DNA from: an uncultured Acidobacteriota bacterium | GTDB lineage: Bacteria > Acidobacteriota > Terriglobia > Bryobacterales > Bryobacteraceae | DNA: 64,000 nt | Assembly (NCBI GenBank): GCA_902826605.1 | Contig: CADEFM010000001.1 | Coordinates: forward strand, 372,001 to 436,000 | Direction of reading: 5' to 3' | Part shown: positions 7,753 through 17,706 of the stretch, in pieces | Layout: each line of letters opens with the position of its first letter | Numbering within the stretch: the first letter of the stretch is position 1 | The notes under the pieces: generated by a model | Database searches by the model: none | Seen by the model: the letters and a program-made list of their open reading frames with translations, nothing else | What the model was told of the DNA's origin: nothing | Position numbers and translations under genes: made by a program

Positions 7753-10278
7753 TTAAGATGCGTCTGCCACCGCCGCGGATTCCACTGCAAAGGTCAGAAC
7801 GCGATCTTTATTCACGTCCGCGAAGACTTTCTGTCCATCGTGGATGTCTCCACTCACCAGCTTTCGCGCCAGTGGCGTTTCCACCTCTTTTTGAATCGCT
7901 CGCTTCAGGGGGCGCGCACCGTAGGCCGGATCGTAACCTACCCTCACCAGATGTTCCCGAGCCGCCGCGGAGAGGGTCAGATCAATGTGGCGCTCCGCCA
8001 AACGCGCCCGCAAAGTCTCCAGTTGAATATCCACGATTTTCTTGAGGTGGTCTTCCGTTAAAGAGTGGAAGGAGATCATCTCATCCACGCGGTTCAGAAA
8101 CTCCGGACGGAATAGACGCGGAATCTCTTCCCTGGTCGCATTCGAAGTCATGATCACGATCGTGTTCTTGAAATCCACGGTGCGGCCCTGAGCGTCGGTC
8201 AAGCGGCCGTCATCCAGCAATTGCAGCAGCACGTGGAACACGTCGGGATGCGCTTTTTCGATTTCGTCCAGCAGCAGCACGCAGTAGGGTTTACGCCGAA
8301 CCGCTTCCGTCAATTGTCCGCCTTCATCGTAACCGACGTATCCTGGAGGCGCGCCCACCAGGCGTGAGACGGTGTGTTTCTCCTGATACTCCGACATGTC
8401 GATGCGGATCAGTGCGCGCTCGTCATCGAAGAGGTATTGAGCCAAGGCGCGAGCCAGCTCGGTTTTGCCGACGCCGGTAGGCCCCAGGAAAATGAAGCTT
8501 CCAATAGGTCTTTTGGGGTCTTTCAATCCGCCGCGCGCGCGAATCACGGCGTCGGAAACCGCGTCCACAGCCTCGTCCTGGCCCACCACTCGCTTGTGTA
8601 ATTCGTCGGGAAGGTGCATTAGCTTTTGGATCTCGCCTTCCAGTAACTTCGACAGGGGGATGCCGGTCCAACGGCTGACCACTTGCGCTATATCTTCCTC
8701 ATCTACATCTTCTTTGAGGAGCGTGGTGTCTTGCTTTTCCTCTTCTAGTTGCTTTTCGAGGGCAATCAATTTGCCGTACTTGAGTTCCGCCGCTTTGTTC
8801 AGGTCATAAGCGCGCTCGGCTTGTTCGGCGGCCATCTTGATCTGTTCAATCTGCTCGCGCAACTCACGCTGCTTCTTTAGTAATTCCTGGTCTGCTTGCC
8901 ACCGGGCGCGTAGCCCGGCCGATTCCGTTCTGATCTCGGCCAGCTCCTTTTCGAGCTTGGACAACCGCTCTTTGGAAGCTTTGTCGGATTCTTTTTTCAG
9001 CGCCTCACGCTCGATTTCGAGCTGCATCTGCCGGCGCGTGGCTTCGTCGAGCGCCGCCGGCATCGAATCGATTTCAGTGCGCAGCTTGGCGGCCGCTTCG
9101 TCCACCAGATCGATGGCTTTGTCGGGCAAAAACCGGTCCGAGATGTAGCGATTGCTGAGCACGGCCGCTGCAACCAGGGCTGAGTCTTTGATCCGTACTC
9201 CATGATGCAGTTCGTAGCGCTCCCGCAAACCCCGCAGGATGGAAATGGTGTCCTCCACCGATGGTTGGTCCACCAGCACAGTCTGGAACCGGCGCTCCAG
9301 CGCGGCGTCTTTCTCAATATGTTTGCGATATTCATCCAGCGTAGTTGCGCCGATGCAGTGCAATTCGCCGCGCGCCAGCATGGGCTTCAGCAGGTTTCCC
9401 GCATCCATTGCGCCTTCGGCCTTGCCGGCGCCCACCACGTTATGCAGCTCATCGATGAATAAGATGACCTGGCCCTCCGAAGATTGCACTTCTTTCAACA
9501 CGGCCTTCAGGCGTTCTTCGAATTCACCCCGGAATTTGGCCCCGGCAATCAGCGCACCCATGTCCAGAGAAACGATCTTTTTTTCCTTCAGACCCTCCGG
9601 GACGTCTCCGCGCACAATGCGCCGGGCCAGGCCTTCGACGATGGCTGTCTTGCCGACGCCCGGCTCGCCAATCAGGACGGGATTGTTCTTGGTGCGACGC
9701 GACAATACTTGAATGACCCGCCGGATCTCCTCGTCTCTTCCGATGACGGGATCAAGCTTCCCGGTCGCCGCCATTTTAGTGAGATCGGTCCCGTATTTTT
9801 CCAGCGCCTCATAAACGGCCTCTGGGTTCTGGGACGTGACGCGTTGTCCACCCCGTACCGCTTGCAACGCGTGCATCAATCGCTGCAGCGATATTCCCAG
9901 ATCTTTAAAAACTTTTTCGCCGGTAGCGGCGATCAGTACGTGCTCCACCGAAACGTAGTCGTCCTTTAGCCGGCGCGCTTCCCCTTCAGCGGCTACCAAT
10001 AGCGCCCGTAACCGAGGCGTGACGTAAATCTGATCGATACCTGGTGCGGAGCCCGCCACCTTGGGCATCTTTTCCAGTTCTCCCGCCAACCGCTGATGGA
10101 CGGTTGCCCGATCAATCTCGGCCTTCGCAAAGAGCGACGCGGTAAGGCCGCGCTCCTGGTCAAGGAGCGCCAATAGCAAATGTTCTACGTCCACTTGTTG
10201 ATGACCGTGTTTGGATGCAAGCTCTTGTGCTGAGCGGATACCGTCTTGAAGTTTTTCAGTGTAGCGGTTGAAGTCCAT
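7753..10278 (-). CDS. clpB: ATP-dependent chaperone ClpB
   Basis: A Hsp100 disaggregase of 841 residues that works with DnaK to rescue aggregates. The N domain with Clp repeats (about 1-145) is followed by NBD1 with Walker [14 protein letters not shown], a long coiled-coil M domain (about 405-525, rich in Glu/Lys), and NBD2 with Walker [14 protein letters not shown]. It is slightly shorter than the E. coli protein (857), with an abbreviated NBD2 near the [13 protein letters not shown]-equivalent region. The upstream region is AT-rich with a sigma70-like promoter; I found no HAIR-type or CIRCE repeat. Confidence 0.96.
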   Translation of the reverse strand: MDFNRYTEKLQDGIRSAQELASKHGHQQVDVEHLLLALLDQERGLTASLFAKAEIDRATVHQRLAGELEKMPKVAGSAPGIDQIYVTPRLRALLVAAEGEARRLKDDYVSVEHVLIAATGEKVFKDLGISLQRLMHALQAVRGGQRVTSQNPEAVYEALEKYGTDLTKMAATGKLDPVIGRDEEIRRVIQVLSRRTKNNPVLIGEPGVGKTAIVEGLARRIVRGDVPEGLKEKKIVSLDMGALIAGAKFRGEFEERLKAVLKEVQSSEGQVILFIDELHNVVGAGKAEGAMDAGNLLKPMLARGELHCIGATTLDEYRKHIEKDAALERRFQTVLVDQPSVEDTISILRGLRERYELHHGVRIKDSALVAAAVLSNRYISDRFLPDKAIDLVDEAAAKLRTEIDSMPAALDEATRRQMQLEIEREALKKESDKASKERLSKLEKELAEIRTESAGLRARWQADQELLKKQRELREQIEQIKMAAEQAERAYDLNKAAELKYGKLIALEKQLEEEKQDTTLLKEDVDEEDIAQVVSRWTGIPLSKLLEGEIQKLMHLPDELHKRVVGQDEAVDAVSDAVIRARGGLKDPKRPIGSFIFLGPTGVGKTELARALAQYLFDDERALIRIDMSEYQEKHTVSRLVGAPPGYVGYDEGGQLTEAVRRKPYCVLLLDEIEKAHPDVFHVLLQLLDDGRLTDAQGRTVDFKNTIVIMTSNATREEIPRLFRPEFLNRVDEMISFHSLTEDHLKKIVDIQLETLRARLAERHIDLTLSAAAREHLVRVGYDPAYGARPLKRAIQKEVETPLARKLVSGDIHDGQKVFADVNKDRVLTFAVESAAVADAS

Positions 10279-10325
10279 ATTGACCTTCTGATCGGAGCAG
10301 ATTCGGTGCCAACCGATCTAGTCTG

Positions 10326-10355
10326 ACTATAACACATTAGTGTAATCAAATACAA
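10326..10355 (-). promoter_or_regulatory. Candidate sigma70-like promoter for clpB-lon
   Basis: On the minus strand TTGTAT (10355-10350) is followed after 18 bases by TATAGT (10331-10326), about 48 bases before the clpB ATG. The whole 10279-10445 intergenic stretch is strikingly AT-rich against its surroundings and separates divergent genes. Read by eye only; no heat-shock operator is recognised. Confidence 0.35.
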
Positions 10356-10445
10356 TAATATGAGTCGTATATAATCAGATATTAGAAAGTATTGCCATGG
10401 AACAAGTAACATGTTTGTAGTATCATACACTTGCAGGAGAACAGA

Positions 10446-11789
10446 GTGCCCCAAGACCGTCGGATTCCCAAGTTAGTTACCTCGCTCCCAGGCCCTCTCG
10501 CCGCGGCCGTCATTGAACGGGACCGCGCGGTAATCTCACCCTCCTACACCAGAAGCTATCCACTGGTCGCCGCGCGGGGCGAAGGGGCGATGGTCCAAGA
10601 CGTAGACGGCAATCGTTTCTTAGACTTCAGTGCTGGGATCGCGGTGGTCGCCACCGGTCACTGCCACCCCAAGGTCGTGGAGGCCATCCGCAGACAGGCC
10701 GGTGAGCTGATCCACATGTCTGGGACGGATTTTTACTACGAAAGCATGGTGCAGCTCGCTGAAAAGCTAGCAGCTCTGGTGCCGGGAGGCGTTGCCCGAA
10801 GGGTGTATTTTGGTAACTCGGGTACGGAGGCAATAGAGGCGGCCATTAAGCTCGCGCGATATCACACCGGCCGCAAGCAATTTGTGGCGTTCTATGGCTC
10901 ATTTCACGGACGGACCATGGGGTCGCTAGCGCTGACCGGCAGCCGGAACACGCAAAAGAAGGGTTTCTTCCCGTTGATGCCGGGAGTACACCACGTCCCC
11001 TACGCCGATTGCTACCGCTGCGCGTATGGGAAGCATCCGGACACCTGCGCGGTGGAATGTGTAAAGGCCATTGAAGATCCATTATTCCGAACCGTGCTAC
11101 CCCCTGAGGAAGTCGCCGCGATTGTGGTGGAGCCCGTCCAGGGCGAGGGCGGCTATCTGGTTCCTCCCAAGAAATTCTTCGATGAACTGCGCCGCCTGGC
11201 CGACCGGCATGGAATTCTGCTGGTGTTTGACGAAGTGCAATGCGGAATGGGGCGCACCGGGAAGATGTTCGCATCCGAGCATTTTGACGCAGTCGCGGAC
11301 ATCGTGACCCTGGCCAAAGGCATCGCGAGCGGCCTGCCGCTTTCCGCCACCATCGCGCGTGCGGAGATCATGGATTGGAAGCCTGGAGCGCATGCGTCCA
11401 CGTTTGGCGGCAACCCCGTGGCCATCGCGGCATCGCTAGCGACGCTGGAGTTGCTGGAGGGCGAATTAATCGAGAACGCGGCGCGCATCGGCGCGCACAT
11501 GAACAATCGCATGGCGGATTTCCCGGCCCGTTTCTCAATGGTAGGCCAGGTGCGCGGGCTGGGGCTGATGATTGGCATCGAACTGGTGAAGGATCAGAAC
11601 ACTAAGGAGCGTGCCCCGGAACTGCGGGACAAACTTGTGGATATGTGCTTCGAAAGAGGCCTATTAGTCCTGGGTGCGGGCCCGAACACGGTGAGGCTGT
11701 GTCCGCCACTGGTCATCACGCGAGAGCAAGCCGATTTCGCGGTGGAAACGATTGCTGAATGCCTGACGATACTGCATCACGCATCATGA
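10446..11789 (+). CDS. Class III PLP aminotransferase (acetylornithine/GABA aminotransferase family)
   Basis: PLP-dependent aminotransferase of 447 residues. The fold signatures are GNSGTEAIEAAIKLAR, a SFHGRTMGS loop, FDEVQCGMGRTG, and the Schiff-base Lys in TLAKGIASG (about 291). A Cys cluster (CYRC...CAVEC, about 189-205) resembles the subgroup annotated as acetylornithine aminotransferase family that includes archaeal racemase-like members, so the true substrate is uncertain. I choose the GTG at 10446 because AGGAGA (10435-10440) lies five bases upstream; an in-frame TTG at 10431 precedes that site and is unlikely. Confidence 0.85.
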   Translation: MPQDRRIPKLVTSLPGPLAAAVIERDRAVISPSYTRSYPLVAARGEGAMVQDVDGNRFLDFSAGIAVVATGHCHPKVVEAIRRQAGELIHMSGTDFYYESMVQLAEKLAALVPGGVARRVYFGNSGTEAIEAAIKLARYHTGRKQFVAFYGSFHGRTMGSLALTGSRNTQKKGFFPLMPGVHHVPYADCYRCAYGKHPDTCAVECVKAIEDPLFRTVLPPEEVAAIVVEPVQGEGGYLVPPKKFFDELRRLADRHGILLVFDEVQCGMGRTGKMFASEHFDAVADIVTLAKGIASGLPLSATIARAEIMDWKPGAHASTFGGNPVAIAASLATLELLEGELIENAARIGAHMNNRMADFPARFSMVGQVRGLGLMIGIELVKDQNTKERAPELRDKLVDMCFERGLLVLGAGPNTVRLCPPLVITREQADFAVETIAECLTILHHAS

Positions 11790-11904
11790 TGGGGCTTGGC
11801 TGGTATGCGAACGAGGGAGGGATACAACGGAGGAGAGGTCATTTCTCAAGGTGTTCGCGGGCTATTAAATGCTTTTTGTGAGACACAGGCGCTATGATGG
11901 CGCT

Positions 11905-13746
11905 ATGCGGACCTTTTTTGGACGCCCCACTTTCCAGACAGCCTGCGTTTCGGCTGTCCTATCGCTAGTACTTACAGGCTGCGGATCTTCAGTTTCCGCG
12001 AACGACGCGAAGACTTTTCTCGATGGCGCGGAAAAGAAGCTGGATGAGCTCATGCAGGAATCGAGCCGTGCACAGTGGGTGCAATCCAACTTCATCACGG
12101 ATGATACCGAAACGCTGGCGGCGCTCGCGAATCAGCGCACTATCGACTACGGCGTGAGTCTCGCCAAAGAGGCCAAGCGATTCGATGACACGGATCTGCC
12201 CGCCGACATGCGTCGCAAGATGAACTTGCTGAAGTTGGGTCTCACGCTACCCGCTCCTTCCGACCCGCAGGAAAGCGCGGAAGTTACGCGGCTGGCGGCT
12301 TCGCTGGAAGGCATGTATGGCAAAGGCAAGTATTGTCCCGGCGCGGGAAAAGATGTCAAAGCCAAGCCCTGCATGGACATCGGCGTGATTGAACGCACTA
12401 TGGCAAACAGCACGAGTGCGGCTGAATTGCTGGATGTCTGGAAGGGTTGGCATTCGATTTCGCCGCCCATGCGCAAGGACTATGCCCGGTTTGTCGAGCT
12501 ATCGAATAAGGGCGCACGCGAGCTGGGTTTCAAGGACACCGGGGCGATGTGGCGCTCGAAGTATGACATGCCAGCTGACGATTTTTCGAACGAATTGGAC
12601 CGGTTGTGGGAGCAGGTGCGACCTCTGTACCTGTCATTGCACACGTACGTGCGGTCGCGTTTGCGTGAAAAGTACGGGGACGTGGTTCCGGAAAAAGGGC
12701 CGATTCCGGCGCATTTGCTCGGGAACATTTGGGCGCAGGATTGGTCAAATGTCTACAAGCTGGCCGCACCGGGCGGCGCGGACCCTGGTTACGATTTGAC
12801 GGCAATTTTGAAGACTCGCAAGACCGAACCGCTCCAGATGGTCCGTTACGGTGAGGGGTTCTTCACGTCTTTAGGATTCGCGAAGCTGCCTGACTCGTTC
12901 TGGAAGCGAAGTCTATTCGTGAAACCGCAGGATCGTGACGTGGTATGTCATGCCAGCGCGTGGGACGTCGACAACGTCGAGGACCTGCGCATCAAGATGT
13001 GCATCGATATCAATGCAGAAGACTTTGTGACCATTCATCATGAACTGGGGCATAGCTTCTATCAGCGTGCCTACAATCAGCAGCCCATTTTATTTCGAGA
13101 CAGTGCCAATGACGGTTTCCACGAAGCAATCGGCGATACCATCGCGCTTTCCGTCACGCCCGAGTATCTGGTTAAGCTGGGCTTTCTCAACAAAGCTCCG
13201 GACGCCTCCAAGGATCTGGGGCTGTTGATGCAGCGCGCGCTGGAAAAGATCGCTTTTCTGCCGTTCGGGCTCATGATCGATCAGTGGCGCTGGAAAGTAT
13301 TCTCAGGCGAAATCACCCCCGAGAATTACAACAAAGCCTGGTGGGACCTGCGGTTGAAGTATCAGGGAGTTGCACCTGGCGGAGAACGTACCGAGATGGA
13401 TTTTGATCCCGGCGCGAAATACCATGTGCCGGCGAATGTTCCCTACACGCGCTATTTCCTCGCGCACATCCTGCAGTTCCAATTTCACCGCGCCCTCGCG
13501 CGGACGGCGGGTTGTCCGGCGCAGGGAAGCACCACGCCGCTGCATCGTTGCTCGATTTACGACAACAAAGAGGCGGGGCAAAAGCTCAACGCCATGCTGG
13601 CCATGGGGATTAGCAAGCCGTGGCAGGATGCCCTCGCTGAGATCACCGGCAGCAAGCAGATGGATGCGACGGCGATCCTCGATTACTTCGCTCCCTTGAA
13701 AAAATGGCTCGACGAGCAAAACAAGGGCAGGACGTTGGGCTGGTAG
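11905..13746 (+). CDS. M2-family (ACE-like) peptidyl-dipeptidase, lipoprotein
   Basis: Zinc metallopeptidase of 613 residues related to angiotensin-converting enzyme. The N-terminus is a lipoprotein signal with lipobox LTGC (Cys near residue 26), so it should be anchored in a membrane facing the periplasm. The zinc site HHELGH is at about 378-383, and the third ligand Glu lies in the downstream GFHEAIGD motif, as in M2 enzymes. The start at 11905 puts the signal peptide at the N-terminus; an ATG at 11869 would add 12 polar residues in front of it. The following secreted protein starts 7 bases later. Confidence 0.92.
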   Translation: MRTFFGRPTFQTACVSAVLSLVLTGCGSSVSANDAKTFLDGAEKKLDELMQESSRAQWVQSNFITDDTETLAALANQRTIDYGVSLAKEAKRFDDTDLPADMRRKMNLLKLGLTLPAPSDPQESAEVTRLAASLEGMYGKGKYCPGAGKDVKAKPCMDIGVIERTMANSTSAAELLDVWKGWHSISPPMRKDYARFVELSNKGARELGFKDTGAMWRSKYDMPADDFSNELDRLWEQVRPLYLSLHTYVRSRLREKYGDVVPEKGPIPAHLLGNIWAQDWSNVYKLAAPGGADPGYDLTAILKTRKTEPLQMVRYGEGFFTSLGFAKLPDSFWKRSLFVKPQDRDVVCHASAWDVDNVEDLRIKMCIDINAEDFVTIHHELGHSFYQRAYNQQPILFRDSANDGFHEAIGDTIALSVTPEYLVKLGFLNKAPDASKDLGLLMQRALEKIAFLPFGLMIDQWRWKVFSGEITPENYNKAWWDLRLKYQGVAPGGERTEMDFDPGAKYHVPANVPYTRYFLAHILQFQFHRALARTAGCPAQGSTTPLHRCSIYDNKEAGQKLNAMLAMGISKPWQDALAEITGSKQMDATAILDYFAPLKKWLDEQNKGRTLGW

Positions 13747-13753
13747 GCGGCGG

Positions 13754-15466
13754 ATGCAGATACGCTTTGCATACCTTTGGCTGTTCTGGCTTGGCATTGT
13801 TCCCATGGGCGGCCAGGAGTTGGCGGTTTCAACGCAACGGCTATCCCTGCGGATGCTCGAAGGGGGCCCGCGTCCGCCTGTTGCGCGCCTCTCCATTACC
13901 TCCCCCACTCCTTGGACGGCCGTGCTTTCCGGCGAGGAGGTGTTGGCGCTGAGTCCGACCGCAGGAGCTGGAACGGGAATGATTACCGCCACGGCTGTGT
14001 CCTGGCAAAAGCCGGGTACGCATCAGGCTACTATTACGATTTCCAACAATCAGAAAATTTCACGAGTAATCAGCGTGACGTTAGTCGTGGAACCGCGGCA
14101 GGCGCCCAAGTTTAGCTATGTGGCGGGACCCTCCGGGTGTTCCGATGCACCGGGATTGCCAATCGCAAATGCGGCGGTTTGCGTGGTTCCCGGCGAAAAC
14201 CCGCCAGGAAATTTCTCACCTCCGGCACTGGGACAAAGCTACACGGATCCGAATTTCGGCGCGCGCGTCCATGTGATCGCAGGTCCGTCGGCGTTGCATG
14301 GGTATTCCACGCCGTCGCCCGTAAGTGCGGCCAATAAGTACGCACTGGTTTCCATTGACAATGAATCCACGGTGGTGGAGTTGTTGACCGGGAAAGTAAT
14401 CAAGAAGGTTTCCATCAACTTCGAGGGAGCGATGTGGGACGGCCGCAACGAACGGTTTCTCTACACGTTCGCGGACGGTGCGGTTCGCCGCTTTGATGTG
14501 ACCTCCGGCAAGGCCACTACGGTGGTGAACTATCGAGCGGGGGCGCAACGTTTCCAATCGATCACCGCTGGGGGAACGGGCGAGATGACCAAGGACAACT
14601 GGCTCTCGTTCCACGCCCCGCAGGAGCATCAGGTGTGTGCGCTGGACGCCACCACTCCTAAGACCTACTGCGCCCGGCTTCCGGAGGACGCTAAGGTAGA
14701 TTTCACCAACATCTCCAAAGGCGTGGACCGCATTTCCGGCCACCGCTATGTCCTGGTCATTCAAAACGGACCCTTCCTGTTGTACACCGTGAACCAGTCC
14801 GCTGGACGACTCGATTTAGCAGGACGCGGGCCGGAGAATATCCTTATGGATGGCGGTGATGGGGATGGTGTGTGCGAGGAAGAGGAAGCATGCATCGCTG
14901 GCGTGCACTCCGACACCATGGAAGATTCCGCAGGCAATCAATTCCTTGTTACCGGCATCGAGGAACAAGCGCCGTGCGGGTATTCGCTTTACAGCATCCA
15001 GCTCAACAAAGGCGCACAGATGGGAATCCCGGCGGAGTTCGGCGGCGGCTTGAAACGTACCATGCCCTTATTTCGGTGCGGTGGCAAGGACACTTGGGCT
15101 GATTTTCACGCGGCGTGCGCCAAGGCTGCACCGTCATGTGTGTTTTCGATCACAACGCAGGCTTACAATAGGACACGCAATCCTAATGACAAGACGCCAG
15201 TCAAGCACACGCCGTATTTGGGAGAAATCATAGTGATGCGTGAGAATGGAGCCGAGATCCGGCGCTTGGCGATGCATCGCAGTTTGCAATTTAGTAACGA
15301 AGAAGCCAACGGGTATTGGTCCACACCACGCGCGGCGATCTCCCCGGACGGCGCGTACGTAGTGGCTACGTCGAACTTTGGATTCCCCAATCAGCGGCGG
15401 GTGATCGTGGTTGAGACGGGCCATTTGTCTGAGGGCGCGGGTTCGATCAGTCCCCTGAAACCCTGA
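13754..15466 (+). CDS. Secreted protein with BACON-like N-terminal domain and propeller-like repeats
   Basis: 570 residues beginning with a signal peptide (hydrophobic core in residues 5-18). Residues about 25-115 have an Ig-like layout (SITSPTPWTAVLSGE, TATAVSWQKPGTHQATITIS) resembling the BACON-like domains common in acidobacterial exported proteins. The rest alternates short strands with turn motifs (NKYALVSIDNESTVVELLTG; DGRNERFLYTFADGAVRRFDVTSG; SPDGAYVVATSNFG), suggesting a beta-propeller. Several Cys pairs hint at disulfides. No enzyme signature is visible. It lies 7 bases after the M2 peptidase and overlaps the next, convergent gene by 20 bases. Confidence 0.7.
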   Translation: MQIRFAYLWLFWLGIVPMGGQELAVSTQRLSLRMLEGGPRPPVARLSITSPTPWTAVLSGEEVLALSPTAGAGTGMITATAVSWQKPGTHQATITISNNQKISRVISVTLVVEPRQAPKFSYVAGPSGCSDAPGLPIANAAVCVVPGENPPGNFSPPALGQSYTDPNFGARVHVIAGPSALHGYSTPSPVSAANKYALVSIDNESTVVELLTGKVIKKVSINFEGAMWDGRNERFLYTFADGAVRRFDVTSGKATTVVNYRAGAQRFQSITAGGTGEMTKDNWLSFHAPQEHQVCALDATTPKTYCARLPEDAKVDFTNISKGVDRISGHRYVLVIQNGPFLLYTVNQSAGRLDLAGRGPENILMDGGDGDGVCEEEEACIAGVHSDTMEDSAGNQFLVTGIEEQAPCGYSLYSIQLNKGAQMGIPAEFGGGLKRTMPLFRCGGKDTWADFHAACAKAAPSCVFSITTQAYNRTRNPNDKTPVKHTPYLGEIIVMRENGAEIRRLAMHRSLQFSNEEANGYWSTPRAAISPDGAYVVATSNFGFPNQRRVIVVETGHLSEGAGSISPLKP

Positions 15467-16466
15467 CTGGAATGTTGGTCGCATGGGTGTATTGAAAGAG
15501 TCCGGCGAGTCTCATCTTGAAGAACGACAAGTCCATATCGGCGCCGGCATTAATGCGCGGAAGCTGAAAACAATCGGCCTCATCGTCCAGCATCCCAATG
15601 AGCGTTGTGACGGCTGAGGAGTATCCTGCCTGCTTGACCAGTTCGATGTCGGTATGGCTGAAATCTCCTATGCCTCCGTTAGGGAAACTAAAATGATGAA
15701 CGGGCCGATGTAACATAGCTTCCAGGCGCTCTCGCGAGCCGTTAATTTCAAACCGCTTCACGTCAGGATCGTGCAAAGTGCCGGTTACGCGATGATTCAT
15801 GGTGTGTGACCCAATGGCGAATCCGTTGGCGGCGAGTTCGCGCGTCTGCTCCCAGGAGATCGCGTCATAGGGTGGAACGGGCGTCGCGGGAAGGTTCACC
15901 TGCAAGCGCTGCGCGAAATCCTGGACCCACCGCGATTGATCGTCGAAGCGCGACAAGGAAATGGAGATATGAGTTGCAAGTGCCTGGCGTTGCGCGACAG
16001 ACCCCAGCGCGAACGTCGCGGGACTCAATTCATTCCCTGGCACAATCAACTGGGCCTGATTCAGAGGGCTATGAAATAGCGCGTACGAGATGCAATCCCA
16101 CCACAGCCAGCACTGGCGATCCAGGAATGCCGGCACGGCATACAAAGTGGCGGGAATATGGAAGCGGCGCAAGACTGGCGCGCCGAATTCGTAGACATCG
16201 CGATAACCGTCATCAATCGTAATCGCGACAGAACGGGGAGGCAGTGGCTTGAGGTCCCGCACGAACGTGACGACCTCGTCCATGGAAACCGGGTTGTAAT
16301 AACGGCGCAGGTGTTCGCACTGGCGAGCGAAATTTTCCACTTGGGTTTTCGGAAAGCTGTGATAGGTGAGGATGCGCGGCTTATGGCGATGCATCCAACT
16401 CATCAGCCTCTCCGCAGCCGGATTGTAGATGGCCGATTTGAGTGTTCGCTTAAAGATAGAACCCAT
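15447..16466 (-). CDS. Polysaccharide deacetylase family protein (NodB-like)
   Basis: Carbohydrate esterase 4-like protein of 339 residues. The NodB signature is present: RILTYHSF near the start and VAITIDDGYRDVYEFGAPVLRRF, where the Asp pair supplies the catalytic base and a metal ligand; GFAIGSHTMNHRVTG supplies the two metal His residues. No clear signal peptide is seen. I take the ATG at 16466; one at 16514 would overlap the upstream gene by 65 bases instead of 17. It is the last gene of the FkbH-ACP-GNAT-deacetylase operon, suggesting action on a sugar or glycan precursor made by that cassette. Confidence 0.85.
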   Translation of the reverse strand: MGSIFKRTLKSAIYNPAAERLMSWMHRHKPRILTYHSFPKTQVENFARQCEHLRRYYNPVSMDEVVTFVRDLKPLPPRSVAITIDDGYRDVYEFGAPVLRRFHIPATLYAVPAFLDRQCWLWWDCISYALFHSPLNQAQLIVPGNELSPATFALGSVAQRQALATHISISLSRFDDQSRWVQDFAQRLQVNLPATPVPPYDAISWEQTRELAANGFAIGSHTMNHRVTGTLHDPDVKRFEINGSRERLEAMLHRPVHHFSFPNGGIGDFSHTDIELVKQAGYSSAVTTLIGMLDDEADCFQLPRINAGADMDLSFFKMRLAGLFQYTHATNIPVRVSGD

Positions 16467-17448
16467 CGAAATCCACCGGAAAAAGCGCCAACGGCAAATG
16501 GACAGGCAATGCATCGCTGGGATCGAGCAGAAACACCTGATTATCGGAGCGACGCAACCCCATCCTATCCAAAGCCTCGCGGGCGGACGGGTGGCTGGTC
16601 ATCGTTTCCACGGTCAATACGTCCGATTGAGTCGCGGTGCGAAAGGCTAGACTATACGCCGCCAACCATTGATCCACTGAACTAAGCCGCACCCATATGT
16701 CCGCTATCCTCGCGGTGTTGGGTACGGAACTCGTTAGGAAGTATCCGATGGTCTCACCCTGGCTTCGGATCAAGTATCCCCCCATGCGGGCGGCGGGACA
16801 CTCCAGCCAGTAGTTCAACAGAGCAGAGCCGCGCTCGGATCGAATCGCGTCCGGCAGAGGTGTGGCCAAACATGTATCCAGGCTGGTATCGAAGCGTGAA
16901 ACATGTTCGGCTTTCCAGTGAGGCGGGACTGCAGGCAAAGGCGAACACGCGTAGCGCAGATCGCGCAATAGGCGCGCCGGCCATTTCCAATCTTTCCTCC
17001 CTTGCAAGGCGGCACGAAAAGGCCGCACCGGCCGTTGATAAGTAGTCACTGTTTGCCGCAGCGCGGCGCCGATGCGGGGAAGGATCTGCCTGGTTTCCTT
17101 GGAACCGCCGATTCCGATCACACTTCCGGTGAGAGATTGTATGTGACGGTACAGACGCACGCCCGCGCCGGGGATGCCGCGCAATGCGGCCCAATCAACT
17201 ACGTGCCCGCTATTCACTGGGCCGAATGGGGTCAGAAAGCGGAGCGGAATCAAAGAAGCGTAGGCCACGATTCTGGCTTCTTTCCGCCGAATGAAGCCAC
17301 GACTCGTGCACCACAACGGGTGCGGCAGAGTGCATTTCCAGCGCCAGAATTCATCCGTGAGTTTCCTCGGTTCATCGGGACCGTAAATTTCCCGGAGAAA
17401 GGTTTGGACTTCAGCAAACCCCGCTTCATCGAGCAGCTCCGCGTCCAT
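16450..17448 (-). CDS. GNAT-like acyltransferase of the FkbH/ACP cassette
   Basis: 332 residues. The N-terminal part (FLREIYGPDEPRKLTDEFWRWK, then VAYASLIPLRFLTP) and the C-terminal part (IADIWVRLSSVDQWLAAYSLAFRTA..., SHPSAREALDRMGLRRSD) look like two GNAT/FemAB-type lobes; the call rests on this pattern and is moderate. It starts 6 bases after the ACP stop and overlaps the deacetylase start. A reasonable inference is that it moves an acyl group from the ACP encoded next door to a sugar or amine acceptor. Confidence 0.55.
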   Translation of the reverse strand: MDAELLDEAGFAEVQTFLREIYGPDEPRKLTDEFWRWKCTLPHPLWCTSRGFIRRKEARIVAYASLIPLRFLTPFGPVNSGHVVDWAALRGIPGAGVRLYRHIQSLTGSVIGIGGSKETRQILPRIGAALRQTVTTYQRPVRPFRAALQGRKDWKWPARLLRDLRYACSPLPAVPPHWKAEHVSRFDTSLDTCLATPLPDAIRSERGSALLNYWLECPAARMGGYLIRSQGETIGYFLTSSVPNTARIADIWVRLSSVDQWLAAYSLAFRTATQSDVLTVETMTSHPSAREALDRMGLRRSDNQVFLLDPSDALPVHLPLALFPVDFDGFYL

Positions 17449-17454
17449 GAAACG

Positions 17455-17706
17455 CTATTGGCCCCGCTGTCGCAGATAGTCCATCCAAGCGGGAAACGAA
17501 GTGAGCTGCTCGGCGTCATCCTCGGCGGCGAGCACTCCAAATTCTTCGTGAATCACTTCTAGCAGCGTAACATGCGCTACGGAATCCCACTGCGACACGC
17601 CTTCGACGGAAACCGTGGAGATTACGCTATCGGAGAGGGCAGGGAAGACTGCGTGAAAGCACCTTCGCAGTCTATGTTCAAGATCGTTCATGCGTAGCAT
17701 TGCCAA
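17455..17706 (-). CDS. Acyl carrier protein
   Basis: 83 residues with the ACP four-helix pattern and the phosphopantetheine attachment site WDSVAHVTLLEVIHEEF, Ser at about 42. The start overlaps the end of the FkbH gene by 29 bases, or 14 if the ATG at 17691 is used, so translation is probably coupled. It is not the fatty-acid synthase AcpP: no fab genes are near and the sequence is divergent (acidic second half, tryptophan before DS). The natural cargo suggested by the neighbour is a glyceryl or related C3 unit. Confidence 0.88.
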   Translation of the reverse strand: MAMLRMNDLEHRLRRCFHAVFPALSDSVISTVSVEGVSQWDSVAHVTLLEVIHEEFGVLAAEDDAEQLTSFPAWMDYLRQRGQ

